Assembly: GCF_004341085.1 (NCBI RefSeq)
Contig: NZ_SLXW01000003.1
Span: 744,001 to 808,000, forward strand
Direction of reading: 5' to 3'
DNA length: 64,000 bases
DNA from: Sphingomonas sp. PP-CE-1G-424
GTDB taxonomy: Bacteria; Pseudomonadota; Alphaproteobacteria; Sphingomonadales; Sphingomonadaceae
Part shown: one piece after another, positions 17,538-29,040 of the stretch
How the letters are laid out: each line of letters begins with the position of its first letter
How positions within the stretch are numbered: position 1 is the first letter of the stretch
The notes under the pieces: generated by a model
What the model was told of the DNA's origin: nothing
The model's database searches: none
The model's input: the letters and a program-made list of their open reading frames with translations, nothing else
Position numbers and translations under genes: made by a program

Positions 17538-18949
17538 GCGCCGAGCACGGGGATGAGGAGGTAGCCGGCTGGCGACACGAACACGGCGGCGATGGCGATC
17601 AGGCCACCCTCGACATTGCTCTCCATCGGCGCGAACGCGGGTGCTGGATCGTCGAAGTACATCGTCTTGACGACGCGCAGATAGTAATACGCACCGATCA
17701 CCGAGGCGGCGATGCCGACCACCGCCAGCGGGAACAGCCCGGCGTCGACCGCTGCACTGAACACCGCGAACTTCGCGTAGAAGCCGAACAGCGGCGGGAT
17801 GCCGGCAAGGCTGAACATGAAGATCGCGAGCGCCGCAGCGAGTGCAGGACGCGTCCGCGACATGCCGGCGAGGCTATCGATCGTCTCGACCGGCTGCCCG
17901 TCGTCACCACGCATCTGCAACACCACTAGGAACGAGCCCAGTGTCATCGCGACGTAAATCGTCAGGTACATCAGCACGCCCGACACGCCTTCCGGCGTCC
18001 CGGCCGCAAGACCGATCAGCGCAAAGCCGACATTGTTGATCGACGAGTATGCGAGCAGGCGCTTGATATTGGTCTGGCCGATCGCAGCAACCGCACCAAG
18101 GATGATCGAGGCGAGTGCCGCGAAGATCACGATCTGGCGCCACTGGTCGGTCGCAGGGCCCATCGCATCGACCGCCACGCGGACGCTGAGCGCAAGCGCT
18201 GCGACCTTCGGGGCGGACGCGAAGAACGCGGTGACCGGGGTCGGTGCGCCCTCGTACACGTCGGGCGTCCACATGTGGAACGGCACTGCGCTGATCTTGA
18301 ACGCGAGCCCTGCGAACACGAAAACCAGACCGAACAGCAGGCCCAGCGACTTGGTGCCTGCATAGGCTTCCGAGATACCCGAGAACAACGTCGTGCCGCT
18401 GAACCCGTAGACCAGCGAGATGCCGTACAGCAGGATGCCGCTGGCCAGAGCGCCGAGCACGAAATACTTCAGGCCGGCTTCCGCCGAACGCCCATCGCGC
18501 CGCATGAAGCTGGCGAGGACGTAGGCCGCAAGGCTCTGGAGTTCGAGACCGACATACAGCGTCAGCATGTCGGTGGCCGAGACCATGATGCCCATGCCGC
18601 ATGCCGAGAGCAGGATCAGCACCGGGTATTCCGGGCGCAGATCGTCGCCGTGGCTGCGCGCGAAGAAACTCGGTGCCATGACGATCGCGACCGCCGAGGC
18701 GATGTAGATCAGCACCTTGGCGAACGCGCCGAACGCGTCTGCGCGGTACAGGCCGTCGAACGCATAGCCGCCCGACGAGGCCGGACCGACCAGTGCGATC
18801 CCTGCCCCGACCAGGACGAACACGGCGGCGATCGAAACGGCCCGCGTGGACTTGTCCCCGCCCCAGGCCGAGACGAGCATCAGGGCGATCGCACCCAACG
18901 CCAGCACCAGTTCGGGCAGCGTCATGGCGATGTTAGCGGCATAATCCAT
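17504..18949 (-). CDS. nuoN: NADH-quinone oxidoreductase subunit N
   Basis: 481 aa antiporter-like membrane subunit of complex I, one of three homologous proton channels (L, M, N). About 14 hydrophobic helices are visible; the core has KYFVLGALASGILLYG (conserved Lys) and the broken-helix region near FKISAVPFHMWTPDVYEGAP. ATG 18949 shares one base with the nuoM stop (TGATG). It is the last nuo gene and is followed directly by birA. Confidence 0.97.
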   Translation of the reverse strand: MDYAANIAMTLPELVLALGAIALMLVSAWGGDKSTRAVSIAAVFVLVGAGIALVGPASSGGYAFDGLYRADAFGAFAKVLIYIASAVAIVMAPSFFARSHGDDLRPEYPVLILLSACGMGIMVSATDMLTLYVGLELQSLAAYVLASFMRRDGRSAEAGLKYFVLGALASGILLYGISLVYGFSGTTLFSGISEAYAGTKSLGLLFGLVFVFAGLAFKISAVPFHMWTPDVYEGAPTPVTAFFASAPKVAALALSVRVAVDAMGPATDQWRQIVIFAALASIILGAVAAIGQTNIKRLLAYSSINNVGFALIGLAAGTPEGVSGVLMYLTIYVAMTLGSFLVVLQMRGDDGQPVETIDSLAGMSRTRPALAAALAIFMFSLAGIPPLFGFYAKFAVFSAAVDAGLFPLAVVGIAASVIGAYYYLRVVKTMYFDDPAPAFAPMESNVEGGLIAIAAVFVSPAGYLLIPVLGAWTMAAARALF

Positions 18950-20481
18950 CAGTGTGCCTCCCCGTGCGCGGCACTATGGACGGTGGCGGGCTTCCCCGCG
19001 GTTGGGTTGGAATCGCTGGCAGGCTTGGCGCGATCGATACGGGCGAGAAGCACGCCCACATCCTTGCGCATCGGTGCCAGGAAGCTCTCGGGATACACGC
19101 CCATCCACAGCACGACGGCGGCGATCGGTGCGAGCAGCCACATCTCACGGCCCGACAGGTCGACCATAGCACGGACGTCGTCCGACTTGATCTCCCCGAA
19201 CACGACGCGACGGTACAGGAACAGCATGTACGCGGCGCCCAGGATGATGCTCGTCGTGCAGAGCAGCGCGGTCCAGGTCGAGACCTGATACGTGCCCATC
19301 AGCGACAGGAACTCGGCGACAAAGCCGCTGGTGCCCGGCAGGCCGATCGAGGCCATCGTGAAGAACAGGAAGAAGATCGCGTATTTCGGCATGTTGATCG
19401 CGAGGCCGCCATAGCGCGAAATCTCGCGGGTATGGAGCTGGTCGTAGATCACGCCGACGCACAGGAACAACGCACCCGATACCAGGCCGTGGCTCAGCAT
19501 CATGATCATCGCGCCTTCGATGCCCTGCCGGTTGAACGCGAACAGACCGATCGTGACGATCGCCATGTGCGCGACCGACGAATAGGCGATCAGCTTCTTC
19601 ATGTCCGACTGCACGAGCGCGACGAGCGACGTGTAGATCACCGCGACCGCCGACAGCCCGAAGATCAGCCAGGTCAGCTGGCCCGAGGCTTCGGGGAACA
19701 TCGGCAGCAGGAAGCGCAGGAAGCCGTATCCGCCGAGCTTCAGCAACACGCCCGCCAGGATAACCGAGCCTGCGGTCGGCGCCTGGACGTGCGCGTCGGG
19801 CAACCAGGTGTGGACTGGCCACATCGGCATCTTAACCGCGAACGACGCGAAGAACGCCAGCCACAGCCAAATCTGCACGTGCGCCGGGAAATCGTAGTTC
19901 ATCAGCGCCGGGATGCTGGTCGTGCCCGCGGTCTTCGCCATGTAGAGCATCGCGATGAACATCAGGACCGAGCCGAGCAGCGTGTACAGGAAGAACTTGT
20001 ACGACGCGTAGATCCGGTTCGCGCCGCCCCAGATGCCGATGATCAGGTACATCGGGATCAGGCCGGCTTCGAAGAACACGTAGAACAGGAACAGGTCCTG
20101 TGCCGCGAACGTGCCGATCATCAGCACTTCGGTGAACAGGAACGCCGCCATGTATTCGGGAACGCGCGTCGTGATCGAGCGCCAGCTGGCACCGATGCAG
20201 ATCGGCATCAGGAACACGCTGAGCATGATCAGCATCAGCGCAAAGCCGTCGATACCGAGCGACCAGCCGAACGGACCGAAGATGCCCGGGGCATGCTCGA
20301 CGAACTGCCACTGCGCGCCGCCGATATCGTAGTTCATCCACAGCATGATGCCGAGAACGAAGTCGATCAGCGTCGCCGCCAGCGCCAGCATCCGCGCGGT
20401 GTTCGCCGAGACGAACAGGCACGCGACGGCCGCGATCATCGGGACCGCAATCAGGACGGAGAGGATAGGAAAGCCGGTCAT
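18949..20481 (-). CDS. nuoM: NADH-quinone oxidoreductase subunit M
   Basis: 510 aa antiporter-like subunit. Typical motifs include the EVLMIGTFAAQDLFLFYVFFEA helix with its conserved Glu, VKMPMWPVHTWLPDAHVQAP and YSSVAHM. The frame remains open upstream to 20721, but ATG 20481 shares one base with the nuoL stop (TAATG) and begins at the first hydrophobic helix (FPILSVLIAVPMIA), so it is preferred. Downstream coupling to nuoN is also by a one-base overlap. Confidence 0.97.
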   Translation of the reverse strand: MTGFPILSVLIAVPMIAAVACLFVSANTARMLALAATLIDFVLGIMLWMNYDIGGAQWQFVEHAPGIFGPFGWSLGIDGFALMLIMLSVFLMPICIGASWRSITTRVPEYMAAFLFTEVLMIGTFAAQDLFLFYVFFEAGLIPMYLIIGIWGGANRIYASYKFFLYTLLGSVLMFIAMLYMAKTAGTTSIPALMNYDFPAHVQIWLWLAFFASFAVKMPMWPVHTWLPDAHVQAPTAGSVILAGVLLKLGGYGFLRFLLPMFPEASGQLTWLIFGLSAVAVIYTSLVALVQSDMKKLIAYSSVAHMAIVTIGLFAFNRQGIEGAMIMMLSHGLVSGALFLCVGVIYDQLHTREISRYGGLAINMPKYAIFFLFFTMASIGLPGTSGFVAEFLSLMGTYQVSTWTALLCTTSIILGAAYMLFLYRRVVFGEIKSDDVRAMVDLSGREMWLLAPIAAVVLWMGVYPESFLAPMRKDVGVLLARIDRAKPASDSNPTAGKPATVHSAAHGEAH

Positions 20482-22586
20482 TACAGTCCGATCGCCCAGG
20501 TTACGGCTGCGGTCAGCCCGATCAGCATGACGAAGGCATAGGTGTAGAGGTATCCCGTCTGGAAGCGGTTGGCCACGCGGCTGCTGATCTGGACGACCCA
20601 GGTCGCGCCGTCGGGCCCGAACCGGTTGATCGTCTTCTCGTCGCCGCGATGCCACAGAAAGCGGCCGATCGCGAACGCCGGGCGGACGAAGATCAGGTCG
20701 TACAGCTCGTCGAAATACCACTTATGCAGCACGAAGTCGTAGAGCACGCCGAACTGTTCGACGACCTTGGCCGGGAACGTTGGTGCCTTGATATAGGCGT
20801 ACCAGGCGGTCAGCAGGCCGAGCAGCATCGCGATCGTTGCCGACAGTTTGATCAGCAACGGCACGCCGTGCATCTCGTGCATCAGATGTTCGCGGAACGC
20901 GAGTGCGCCCTTCCAGAACTCTTCGCCTGCGGTCGGCTCGATGAAGAAACCGTGGAACACGAAGCCGGCAAGCACCGCACCGATCGACAGGACGATCAGC
21001 GGGATCAGCATCGGCAACGGGCTCTCGTGCGGGTGATAGCCACCATCGCCTTCGGCCGGCGCATGCGCGGCGTCGTGATGACCGTGCGGCGCATGACCTG
21101 CGTCCTCGGCCTGAGCCGGGTTCGCGTGGTGATCGTCAGCATGATGCGCGTCGTGTGCGTGGTCGTCATGGCCATGCGCGTCGTGGAGCGCATGCTGGAT
21201 GTGCTCTGACGCGGCCCAACGCGGCTTGCCCCAGAAGGTCAGGAACATCACGCGCCACGAATAGAAGCTGGTCAGCAACGCGACGAGCACGCCGACGAAC
21301 CAAACACCCGGCTGGCCCGCAGCCCAGCTCGCCTCGATGATCGCATCCTTCGAATGGAAGCCGGCGAAACCGATCGCGGTGTTGCCGAAGATGCCGGGGA
21401 TGCCGACGCCGGTGATCGCGAGCGTACCCGCCATCATCGCCCAGAACGTCACAGGGATCTTCTTACGCAGGCCGCCATAATAGCGCATGTCCTGCTCGTG
21501 GTGCATCGCATGGATGACCGAACCGGCGCCGAGGAACAGCAGTGCCTTGAAGAACGCGTGCGTGAAGAGGTGGAACATCGCCGCGCCATACGCTCCGACA
21601 CCCGCCGCGAAGAACATGTAGCCGAGCTGCGAGCAGGTCGAATACGCGATCACGCGCTTGATGTCGGTCTGCACGAGGCCGCAGGTCGCCGCGAACAAAC
21701 AGGTCGCGGCACCGACCGAGGTGACCACGGTCAGCGCGACCGGGCTCATCTCGAACATCGGCGACAGGCGGCAGACCATGAACACGCCGGCGGTGACCAT
21801 CGTCGCTGCGTGGATCAGCGCCGACACCGGGGTTGGGCCTTCCATCGCGTCCGGCAGCCAGGTGTGCAGGCCAAGCTGCGCCGACTTGCCCATCGCACCG
21901 ACGAACAACAGCAGGCAGAGAACCGTCATCGTGTCGAAGCGGTAGCCGAGGAAGCCTAGCGTCGAGCCCGCCATGCCGGGGGCCGCGGCGAGGATCTCGG
22001 GGATCGAGACCGTGCCGAACACCAAGAACGTACCGAAGATACCGAGCATGAAGCCGAGATCGCCGACGCGGTTGACGACGAACGCCTTGATCGCGGCTGC
22101 GCTGGCCGAAGGCTTGCGGAACCAGAACCCGATCAGGAGGTAGGATGCGAGACCCACACCTTCCCAGCCGAAGAACATCTGGACGAGGTTGTTGGCCGTC
22201 ACGAGCATCAGCATCGCGAAGGTGAACAGCGACAGATACGCGAAGAAGCGCGGCTGATCGGGATCCTCGTCCATATAGCCCCAGCTATACAGGTGGACGA
22301 GCGCCGAGACCGACGTGACGACCACGAGCATCACCGCAGTCAGCGCATCGACGCGCAACGACCACGCGACGTTCATGTCGCCGGAGTGGATGAAGTCGAG
22401 CAGCGGCGCGACGGTGGCCGTGCTGGTGCCCGAGAGGAAGCCGATGAAGATCGGCCAAGACAACAGGCACGATGCGAACAGCGCCGCCGTGGTGACGAGT
22501 TTCGCCGGCACGTTGCCGATCGCGCGATTGCCGAACCCGGCAACGATCGCGGCCAGTAACGGCAGGAAGACGATAAGCTGGATCAA
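20481..22586 (-). CDS. nuoL: NADH-quinone oxidoreductase subunit L with His-rich loop
   Basis: 701 aa, the largest antiporter-like subunit, with the long lateral helix at the C-terminus. Core motifs: [58 protein letters not shown]. Residues about 461-523 form an inserted polar loop with 18 His in 63 residues plus many Asp and Ala (genomic 21018-21206), between two membrane segments. TTG start 22586, 5 nt after the nuoK stop. The His-rich loop is not in the E. coli protein; I infer a peripheral, possibly metal-binding, loop. Confidence 0.97.
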   Translation of the reverse strand: MIQLIVFLPLLAAIVAGFGNRAIGNVPAKLVTTAALFASCLLSWPIFIGFLSGTSTATVAPLLDFIHSGDMNVAWSLRVDALTAVMLVVVTSVSALVHLYSWGYMDEDPDQPRFFAYLSLFTFAMLMLVTANNLVQMFFGWEGVGLASYLLIGFWFRKPSASAAAIKAFVVNRVGDLGFMLGIFGTFLVFGTVSIPEILAAAPGMAGSTLGFLGYRFDTMTVLCLLLFVGAMGKSAQLGLHTWLPDAMEGPTPVSALIHAATMVTAGVFMVCRLSPMFEMSPVALTVVTSVGAATCLFAATCGLVQTDIKRVIAYSTCSQLGYMFFAAGVGAYGAAMFHLFTHAFFKALLFLGAGSVIHAMHHEQDMRYYGGLRKKIPVTFWAMMAGTLAITGVGIPGIFGNTAIGFAGFHSKDAIIEASWAAGQPGVWFVGVLVALLTSFYSWRVMFLTFWGKPRWAASEHIQHALHDAHGHDDHAHDAHHADDHHANPAQAEDAGHAPHGHHDAAHAPAEGDGGYHPHESPLPMLIPLIVLSIGAVLAGFVFHGFFIEPTAGEEFWKGALAFREHLMHEMHGVPLLIKLSATIAMLLGLLTAWYAYIKAPTFPAKVVEQFGVLYDFVLHKWYFDELYDLIFVRPAFAIGRFLWHRGDEKTINRFGPDGATWVVQISSRVANRFQTGYLYTYAFVMLIGLTAAVTWAIGL

Positions 22587-22591
22587 CCGTA

Positions 22592-22900
22592 TTACCCCTT
22601 CATCCGGTTGACGTCGTCGACCGCGATGGTGCCGCGACCGCGGAAATAGATCACGAGAATGGCGAGGCCGATCGCGGCTTCACCCGCGGCGACCGTCAGC
22701 ACGAACATCGCGAACACCTGTCCGACGAGATCGTGGAGGAACGCCGAGAACGCGACGAGATTGATGTTCACCGCCAGCAGGATCAGCTCGATCGCCATCA
22801 AAATGACGATGAGGTTCTTGCGGTTCAGGAAGATGCCGAGCACCCCCATCGTGAACAAGATCGCCGCGACGACCAGATAATGGACGAGACCGATCGTCAC
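22592..22900 (-). CDS. nuoK: NADH-quinone oxidoreductase subunit K
   Basis: 102 aa, three membrane helices. The two buried glutamates of the proton path are visible in [13 protein letters not shown] and [14 protein letters not shown] start in a GTGA overlap with the nuoJ stop. Confidence 0.97.
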   Translation of the reverse strand: MTIGLVHYLVVAAILFTMGVLGIFLNRKNLIVILMAIELILLAVNINLVAFSAFLHDLVGQVFAMFVLTVAAGEAAIGLAILVIYFRGRGTIAVDDVNRMKG

Positions 22901-23508
22901 AGTTCGACTCCCTGCCCGACGACCGGGCTCGTGTTGCGCGTGGCGTCCTGCGGACGACGCGCGTTCTGGCGGCTGATGTTCTGCGCCTTGACGCCGCCAC
23001 GCTGGCGGTGGGTCAGCACGATCGCACCGATCATCGCGACCAGCAGCACCAGGCCGGCCCCCTCGAACACGAACAGATAGCGCGTGTAGAGCAGGTTACC
23101 GATCGCCTGGATGTTGGGCACGGTGTCGTCGATCGGAGCAGCACGACGCGCGAGCTGGATCGGCCCGGTGCTCCATGCACCGATCGCGATCATCACCTCG
23201 GCAGCGAGTGCGACGGCCAATGCGAGGCCGATCCCGAAATACCGGGCAACGCCAGCGCGCAGTTCGGTGAAGTCGATGTCGAGCATCATGACGACGAACA
23301 GGAACAGCACCGCGACCGCACCGACATAGACGATGACGAGCAGCATCGCGATGAACTCGGCGCCGACCAGGATCATGAGGCCCGCCGCGTTGAAGAACGC
23401 GAGGATCAGCCACATCACCGAATGGACCGGGTTGCGCGACGCGATCGTCAGTACGCCCGACAGGACGACGACGAAAGCGAAGAGGTAGAAGGCTAAGGCC
23501 TGAATCAC
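22897..23508 (-). CDS. nuoJ: NADH-quinone oxidoreductase subunit J
   Basis: 203 aa with five hydrophobic helices (first [20 protein letters not shown]) and the typical helix [27 protein letters not shown] (conserved Tyr/Val/Gly). The C-terminal hydrophilic tail ([20 protein letters not shown]) is usual for alphaproteobacteria. GTG start at 23508, 43 bp after the nuoI stop, the widest gap in the nuo operon. Confidence 0.96.
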   Translation of the reverse strand: MIQALAFYLFAFVVVLSGVLTIASRNPVHSVMWLILAFFNAAGLMILVGAEFIAMLLVIVYVGAVAVLFLFVVMMLDIDFTELRAGVARYFGIGLALAVALAAEVMIAIGAWSTGPIQLARRAAPIDDTVPNIQAIGNLLYTRYLFVFEGAGLVLLVAMIGAIVLTHRQRGGVKAQNISRQNARRPQDATRNTSPVVGQGVEL

Positions 23509-23551
23509 GATTGCGGCCCCTTAGACGCCCACGAGAAGAATGAGCGCGCCA

Positions 23552-24037
23552 TTAACGGTACGGCGCATCGGCGGCAAGGTTCGCCGCGATCGCGCTTTCC
23601 CAACGGTCGCCATTATCGAGCAGCTTCGACTTGTCGTAGATCAGCTCTTCGCGCGTCTCGGTCGCGAACTCGTAGTTCGGCCCCTCGACGATCGCATCGA
23701 CCGGGCACGCCTCGGCACAAAGGCCGCAGTAAATGCACTTGGTCATGTCGATGTCGTAGCGCGTTGTCCGGCGCGACCCGTCGTCACGCGGCTCGGCTTC
23801 GATCGTGATCGCCTGTGCAGGGCACACGGCCTCGCACAGCTTGCATGCGATGCACCGCTCTTCGCCATTCGGATAACGACGCAGCGCATGCTCGCCGCGA
23901 AACCGCGGCGATACCGGATTGCGCTCGTACGGATAGTTGATCGTCGCCTTTTCCTTGAAGAAATAGCGAAGCGTCAACGCGTGCGCCTTCACGAATTCCC
24001 AAAGGGTAAACGACTTGATGATCTGAGCTACGCTCAT
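23552..24037 (-). CDS. nuoI: NADH-quinone oxidoreductase subunit I (two [4Fe-4S])
   Basis: 161 aa ferredoxin-like subunit carrying clusters N6a and N6b. Both cysteine sets are complete: [12 protein letters not shown] and [15 protein letters not shown] 24037 overlaps the nuoH stop (ATGA); the frame stays open upstream inside nuoH, but that part has no similarity to the family. Confidence 0.97.
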   Translation of the reverse strand: MSVAQIIKSFTLWEFVKAHALTLRYFFKEKATINYPYERNPVSPRFRGEHALRRYPNGEERCIACKLCEAVCPAQAITIEAEPRDDGSRRTTRYDIDMTKCIYCGLCAEACPVDAIVEGPNYEFATETREELIYDKSKLLDNGDRWESAIAANLAADAPYR

Positions 24038-25080
24038 GAACCCACTCCAACGCGCGTCAGCATGAGATAGCCCGACACGAGGAAAACCCAGAACAGCGAG
24101 ACGGGGAGGAAGACCTTCCAGCCGAGCCGCATCAGCTGATCGTAGCGATAACGCGGCACGGTCGCCTTCACCCAGCTGAACAGGAAGAAGAAGAACAGGA
24201 TCTTGACGAACAGCCAGATGATCCCCGGCACGTAATACAGCGGCGCCCAGTCGACCGGGGGCAGCCATCCGCCCCAGAACAACGTCGCGTTGAGCGCGCA
24301 CATCAGCAGAACGTTGGCATACTCGCCGAGCCAGAACAGCGCGAACGACATCGACGAATATTCGGTCTGGTACCCGGCGACGAGCTCGCTCTCCGCCTCG
24401 GTCAGATCGAACGGCGCACGCTGCGTTTCGGCAAGGCTCGAGATGAAGAACATCACCGCCATCGGGAACATCAGCGGGTTGAGGATGTACCCGTTGAAGA
24501 ACCAGACGTGCGACTTTTGCGCCATCACGATCGCCGACAGGTTGAAGCTGCCGGTCCACAGCACGACCGAAATCAGGATGAAGCCGATCGCGACTTCATA
24601 CGACACCATCTGCGCGGCCGCACGAAGCGCCGAATAGAACGGATATTTCGAGTTCGACGCCCAACCCGACAGGATGATCCCGTAGACGCCGAGCGACGAC
24701 GCCGCGAGCACGTAGAGCAGCCCGACGTTGATGTCGGCGAGGACGACGCCGACGCCGAACGGCACCACCGCCCAGACGATCAGCGCGACCGTGAAGGTGA
24801 TGATCGGTGCCAGCAAGAACAGCGTGCGGTTGGCGGCTGCGGGGACGATCGTCTCCTGCAGGAACACCTTGAGGCCGTCGGCGAAACTCTGAAGCAGACC
24901 GAACGGACCGACGACATTGGGACCACGCCGCAGCGCCATCGCCGCCCAGATCTTGCGGTCGGCATAGATGATCATCGCCACCGCCAGCATCAGCGGCAAC
25001 GCGATCACGAGGATGTCGATGATCGTCGCGAGGAAGAACGCCCAGTCGTAACCGAGCGAGGATTCGAACCAGGAGATCAT
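24034..25080 (-). CDS. nuoH: NADH-quinone oxidoreductase subunit H
   Basis: 348 aa, eight to nine membrane helices, the subunit that helps form the quinone site. Conserved features: [68 protein letters not shown] 25080 overlaps the nuoG stop (ATGA), which fixes the start. Confidence 0.97.
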   Translation of the reverse strand: MISWFESSLGYDWAFFLATIIDILVIALPLMLAVAMIIYADRKIWAAMALRRGPNVVGPFGLLQSFADGLKVFLQETIVPAAANRTLFLLAPIITFTVALIVWAVVPFGVGVVLADINVGLLYVLAASSLGVYGIILSGWASNSKYPFYSALRAAAQMVSYEVAIGFILISVVLWTGSFNLSAIVMAQKSHVWFFNGYILNPLMFPMAVMFFISSLAETQRAPFDLTEAESELVAGYQTEYSSMSFALFWLGEYANVLLMCALNATLFWGGWLPPVDWAPLYYVPGIIWLFVKILFFFFLFSWVKATVPRYRYDQLMRLGWKVFLPVSLFWVFLVSGYLMLTRVGVGS

Positions 25081-27071
25081 TCGGCTGCCTCCGCGTAGTC
25101 TTCCCCGTGGAGAAGTTCGGCCGAGCAACGCTGCATCGTCGGCGACGCGCGGCAGATCGCGTTGGTCAGGTAGAAGTCCTTGATCGGATAGCCGGCGAGG
25201 ACACCCTCACCTGCACCGTTGAGCGAAGGCGGGTTCCACTCGAACGTCGCGAGCGCCTGATGACGCAACGCAGGCACGTCCGCGCACATTTCCTCGCGCA
25301 GACCCTCGAAGCTGTCGAACGGCAGCGTATGGCCGAGCGTGTCGGACAGCGCCCGGAAGATCGACCAGTCGTCACGCGCGTCGCCCGGTGCGAACACCGC
25401 GCGCTCGCCGCGCTGGACGCGGCCCTCGAGATTGACCCAGGTGCCCGACTTTTCGGCATAGGTGACACCCGGCAGGATGACGTCGGCAGCCGCCGCACCC
25501 TTGTCGCCGTGATGCCCCACGAACACCTTGAACCCGGCGAACTTCGAATAATCGACCTCGTCCGCGCCGAGGAAGAAGCCGAGCTTCGCCCCCATGACAT
25601 CGGCGATACCGCCCTTCTGCGCATAGCCGAGCATCAGCCCGCCCATTCGCGAGGCGGCCATGTGGACGACGTTAAAGCCGTTCCAGTCCGCCTTCACGAG
25701 ACCCAGCGTATCGACGAGCTTCAGCGCAGCAGCATGGCCACCCTTCAGCGCGCCGCCACCGACGATCACCATCGGACGCTCGGCCTTGCCAAACGCCTCG
25801 GTCACCGCATCAGGCAGGCTGCCGAGCAGCGCCAGATCGTCGCCGAGCCACTCGACCTTGTACGTCAGGTCCGTCTCCGGCCCGATCGCGAAGACCTTCG
25901 CGCCCTTCTTGATGGCCTTGCGCACCCGCGTGTTCACCAGCGGCGCTTCCCAGCGCAGGTTGGTGCCCACCAGCAGGATCGCGTCGGCGCGTTCGGTGCC
26001 CGCGATCGTCGTATTGAAATTGACTGCGGCGATGCTCGTCGCGTCATAATCCATGCCGGTCTGACGGCCTTCGAGCAGGCTCGACCCCATCTTCGCGAGC
26101 AGCGCCTTGGCGGCGTACATGGTCTCGCAATCGACCAGATCGCCAGCGACAGCCGCAACGCTCGACCCGGCGTTGACCGCCTTGATCGCTGCAAACGCTT
26201 CATCCCACGTCGCGGGAACCAGCTTGCCGTTCATCCGCACATAAGGCTTGTCGAGACGACGACGCACGAGACCGTCGATCGCGTGGCGCGTCTTGTCGGT
26301 CGCCCACTCCTCGTTCACGTCTTCGTTGATTCGCGGCACGCAGCGCAGCACCTGGCGACCACGGCTGTCGAGCCGGATATTGGTGCCGACCGCGTCCATC
26401 ACGTCGATCGTCAGCGTCTTGCGCAACTCCCAAGGACGGGCCTCGAACGCATACGGCTTCGACGTCAGCGCACCGACCGGGCACAGATCGACGACGTTGC
26501 CGGAGAGCTCGCTCTTGACCGCATTCTCGAGATACGAGGTGATCTGCATATCCTCGCCGCGGAAGATCGCACCGATCTCCTCGACGCCGGACACTTCCTC
26601 GGCGAACCGGATGCAGCGCGTGCACTGGATGCAGCGGGTCATGACCGTCTTGACGATCGGACCCATGTACTTCTCGGTGACCGCGCGCTTGTTCTCGTCA
26701 TAGCGCGAATGGCCGCGACCGTACGCGACCGACTGGTCCTGCAGATCGCACTCGCCGCCCTGATCGCAAATCGGGCAATCGAGCGGATGGTTGATCAGCA
26801 GGAATTCCATGATGCCCTCGCGGGCATTCTTGACCATAGGCGAGTTGGTGAAGATCTCCTGCTTGTCCGCCGCCGGCAGCGCGCACGACGCCTGCGGCTT
26901 GGGCGGACCAGGCTTCACCTCGACCAGGCACATCCGGCAATTGCCAGCGATACTCAGCCGCTCATGATAACAGAAACGCGGGATCTCCTTGCCGGCAAGC
27001 TCGCACGCCTGCAGCACGGTGGCGCCCTGCGGCACCTCGATCTCTACGCCATCGACTTTGACTAAGGGCAT
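25077..27071 (-). CDS. nuoG: NADH-quinone oxidoreductase subunit G
   Basis: 664 aa peripheral-arm subunit. The N-terminus holds the [2Fe-2S] ligands ([15 protein letters not shown]), then [21 protein letters not shown] and C-P-V-G for the [4Fe-4S] clusters, followed by a molybdopterin-oxidoreductase-like domain without cofactor ligands. The length matches the mitochondrial-type short form. ATG 27071 shares one base with the nuoF stop (TAATG). Confidence 0.97.
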   Translation of the reverse strand: MPLVKVDGVEIEVPQGATVLQACELAGKEIPRFCYHERLSIAGNCRMCLVEVKPGPPKPQASCALPAADKQEIFTNSPMVKNAREGIMEFLLINHPLDCPICDQGGECDLQDQSVAYGRGHSRYDENKRAVTEKYMGPIVKTVMTRCIQCTRCIRFAEEVSGVEEIGAIFRGEDMQITSYLENAVKSELSGNVVDLCPVGALTSKPYAFEARPWELRKTLTIDVMDAVGTNIRLDSRGRQVLRCVPRINEDVNEEWATDKTRHAIDGLVRRRLDKPYVRMNGKLVPATWDEAFAAIKAVNAGSSVAAVAGDLVDCETMYAAKALLAKMGSSLLEGRQTGMDYDATSIAAVNFNTTIAGTERADAILLVGTNLRWEAPLVNTRVRKAIKKGAKVFAIGPETDLTYKVEWLGDDLALLGSLPDAVTEAFGKAERPMVIVGGGALKGGHAAALKLVDTLGLVKADWNGFNVVHMAASRMGGLMLGYAQKGGIADVMGAKLGFFLGADEVDYSKFAGFKVFVGHHGDKGAAAADVILPGVTYAEKSGTWVNLEGRVQRGERAVFAPGDARDDWSIFRALSDTLGHTLPFDSFEGLREEMCADVPALRHQALATFEWNPPSLNGAGEGVLAGYPIKDFYLTNAICRASPTMQRCSAELLHGEDYAEAAE

Positions 27072-28372
27072 TACTCTGCGGCTTCCATCATCGGCGCGGT
27101 GTCGCCACCGCGCTCACGGATACGGCGCTCCATCTCGGGGCGGAAATGCTTGATCAGGCCCTGGATTGGCCATGCGGCTGCGTCACCTAGCGCACAGATC
27201 GAGTGACCCTCGACCTGCTTGGTAACTTGCTGGAGCATGTCGATCTCGGACAGCTCGGCGTCCCCAGTGCGCATCCGCTCCATCACGCGCCACATCCAGC
27301 CGGTACCTTCACGGCACGGCGTGCACTGGCCACAGCTCTCGTGCTTGTAGAAGTACGAGATGCGGCTGATCGCGCGGACGATGTCGGTCGACTTGTCCAT
27401 GACGATGATCGCCGCGGTGCCGAGGCCCGAGCCGACCGCCTTCAGGCCGTCGAAGTCCATTGCGCAGTCCATGATCTGCGCGGCGGGCACGAGCGGCACC
27501 GAAGAACCACCGGGGATCACCGCGAGCAGATTGTCCCAGCCGCCACGAATTCCGCCGCAATGCGTCTCGATCAGGTCGCGGAACGAGATGCTCATCTCTT
27601 CTTCGACGACGCACGGCTTGTTCACATGGCCGCTGATCTGGAACAGCTTCGTACCGCGGTTGTTTTCCGCGCCGAAGCTGGAGAACCACGCAGCGCCACG
27701 CCGCAAGATCGTCGGTGCGACCGCGATCGACTCGACGTTGTTGACCGTCGTCGGGCAGCCGTAAAGACCGGCGCCCGCCGGGAATGGAGGCTTCAGCCGC
27801 GGCTGGCCCTTCTTCCCCTCGAGGCTCTCCAACATCGCGGTCTCTTCGCCGCAGATATAGGCGCCGGCGCCACGGTGCACAAACACGTCGAAGTCGTAAC
27901 CCGACCCGCACGCGTTTTTGCCGATAAAGCCGCGATCATAGGCCTCGGCGACCGCTGCGAACAGCGTCTCGGCCTCGCGGATATATTCGCCGCGGATGTA
28001 GATGTACGCGGCGCGTGCGCGCATCGCGAACCCGGCGATCAGCGCGCCCTCGATCAGCTTGTGCGGATCGTGGCGGATGATCTCGCGGTCCTTGCAGCTG
28101 CCCGGCTCGGATTCATCGGCGTTGATGACGAGGAAGTTCGGCCGATCGGGCTTAGGTTCCTTCGGCATGAACGACCATTTGGTGCCGGTCGGGAAGCCTG
28201 CGCCACCACGGCCGCGCAGCCCCGAAGCCTTCATCACGTCGATGATCGCATCCTGGCCAAGCGCCATCAGGTCCTTGGTGTTGTCCCAATCGCCGCGCAT
28301 GATCGCTGCGTCGATGTTCCACGGCTGGAAACCGTAGACGTTGGTAAAGATGCGGTCCTTGTCGGCGAGCAT
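27071..28372 (-). CDS. nuoF: NADH-quinone oxidoreductase subunit F (FMN, NADH site)
   Basis: About 433 aa. NADH/FMN site: [20 protein letters not shown] and [14 protein letters not shown]; the [4Fe-4S] N3 ligands are in [12 protein letters not shown] and [11 protein letters not shown] 28372 gives a TGATG overlap with the nuoE stop and is preferred; GTG 28381 would add three residues. The C-terminal [14 protein letters not shown] is a common alphaproteobacterial tail. Confidence 0.97.
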   Translation of the reverse strand: MLADKDRIFTNVYGFQPWNIDAAIMRGDWDNTKDLMALGQDAIIDVMKASGLRGRGGAGFPTGTKWSFMPKEPKPDRPNFLVINADESEPGSCKDREIIRHDPHKLIEGALIAGFAMRARAAYIYIRGEYIREAETLFAAVAEAYDRGFIGKNACGSGYDFDVFVHRGAGAYICGEETAMLESLEGKKGQPRLKPPFPAGAGLYGCPTTVNNVESIAVAPTILRRGAAWFSSFGAENNRGTKLFQISGHVNKPCVVEEEMSISFRDLIETHCGGIRGGWDNLLAVIPGGSSVPLVPAAQIMDCAMDFDGLKAVGSGLGTAAIIVMDKSTDIVRAISRISYFYKHESCGQCTPCREGTGWMWRVMERMRTGDAELSEIDMLQQVTKQVEGHSICALGDAAAWPIQGLIKHFRPEMERRIRERGGDTAPMMEAAE

Positions 28373-29040
28373 CAGGCCCACTCCCCCCGGTAATCGTGGT
28401 TCGCGTCGACCATCGCGGTCAGCGAGGTCGGGCCGCCTTCGGGGCAGCTCGCGCGACGACCGAATTGCGGTCCCGGCGTCGGGTGCCCGCCATTGGCCAG
28501 CGCCTCGAGGATCTCGGTCGTCTTGTCGTAATCGAGATCTTCGAAATTATCGTCGTTGATCTGCACCATCGGCGCATTCGCGCACGTGCCCAGGCACTCG
28601 ACCTCGGTCAGCGTGAACATGCCGTCCGGCGTCGTGCCGCCTTTGACCAGACCGCGGTTCTTGCACGCGGCAAGAACGTCGTCCGATCCGCGCAGCATGC
28701 ACGGCGTCGTGCCGCAAACCTGCACGTGGAAGCGACCGACCGGCGCGAGATTGAACATCGTGTAGAAGGTCACGACCTCATACACGCGCATGTACGGCAC
28801 GCTGATCTGACGCGCGACGAACTCGATCACCGGCACCGGCAACCAACCCTGCGTCTGCGTTTCGGCGCCAACCTGGCGCTGTGCCAGGTCGAGCAACGGG
28901 ATCGACGCCGACTGCTCGCGACCCTTGGGATAGCGCCCGAGGATCTCGTTCGCCTTCACCTGGTTCTCGTCCGTCCACGCGAACGAATCCCAGCGTGCGC
29001 GAGTCTCGGCCTCGTCGGGAATTTTCGGAGCTTCAGCCAT
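28372..29040 (-). CDS. nuoE: NADH-quinone oxidoreductase subunit E ([2Fe-2S])
   Basis: 222 aa thioredoxin-fold subunit. The N1a cluster ligands appear as CGTTPC and CLGTC. The C-terminal 30 residues (from about [11 protein letters not shown]) are an extension common in alphaproteobacteria. ATG 29040 shares one base with the nuoD stop (TAATG). Confidence 0.97.
   Translation of the reverse strand: MAEAPKIPDEAETRARWDSFAWTDENQVKANEILGRYPKGREQSASIPLLDLAQRQVGAETQTQGWLPVPVIEFVARQISVPYMRVYEVVTFYTMFNLAPVGRFHVQVCGTTPCMLRGSDDVLAACKNRGLVKGGTTPDGMFTLTEVECLGTCANAPMVQINDDNFEDLDYDKTTEILEALANGGHPTPGPQFGRRASCPEGGPTSLTAMVDANHDYRGEWA

Noticed and set aside
18952..20541. A 529-residue frame opposite nuoM
   Set aside because: Shadow of nuoM; rich in His, Arg, Gln and Asp as expected from the reversed hydrophobic codons.
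25107..27065. A 652-residue frame opposite nuoG
   Set aside because: Full-length antisense shadow of a well-supported complex I gene; composition is unlike any protein.
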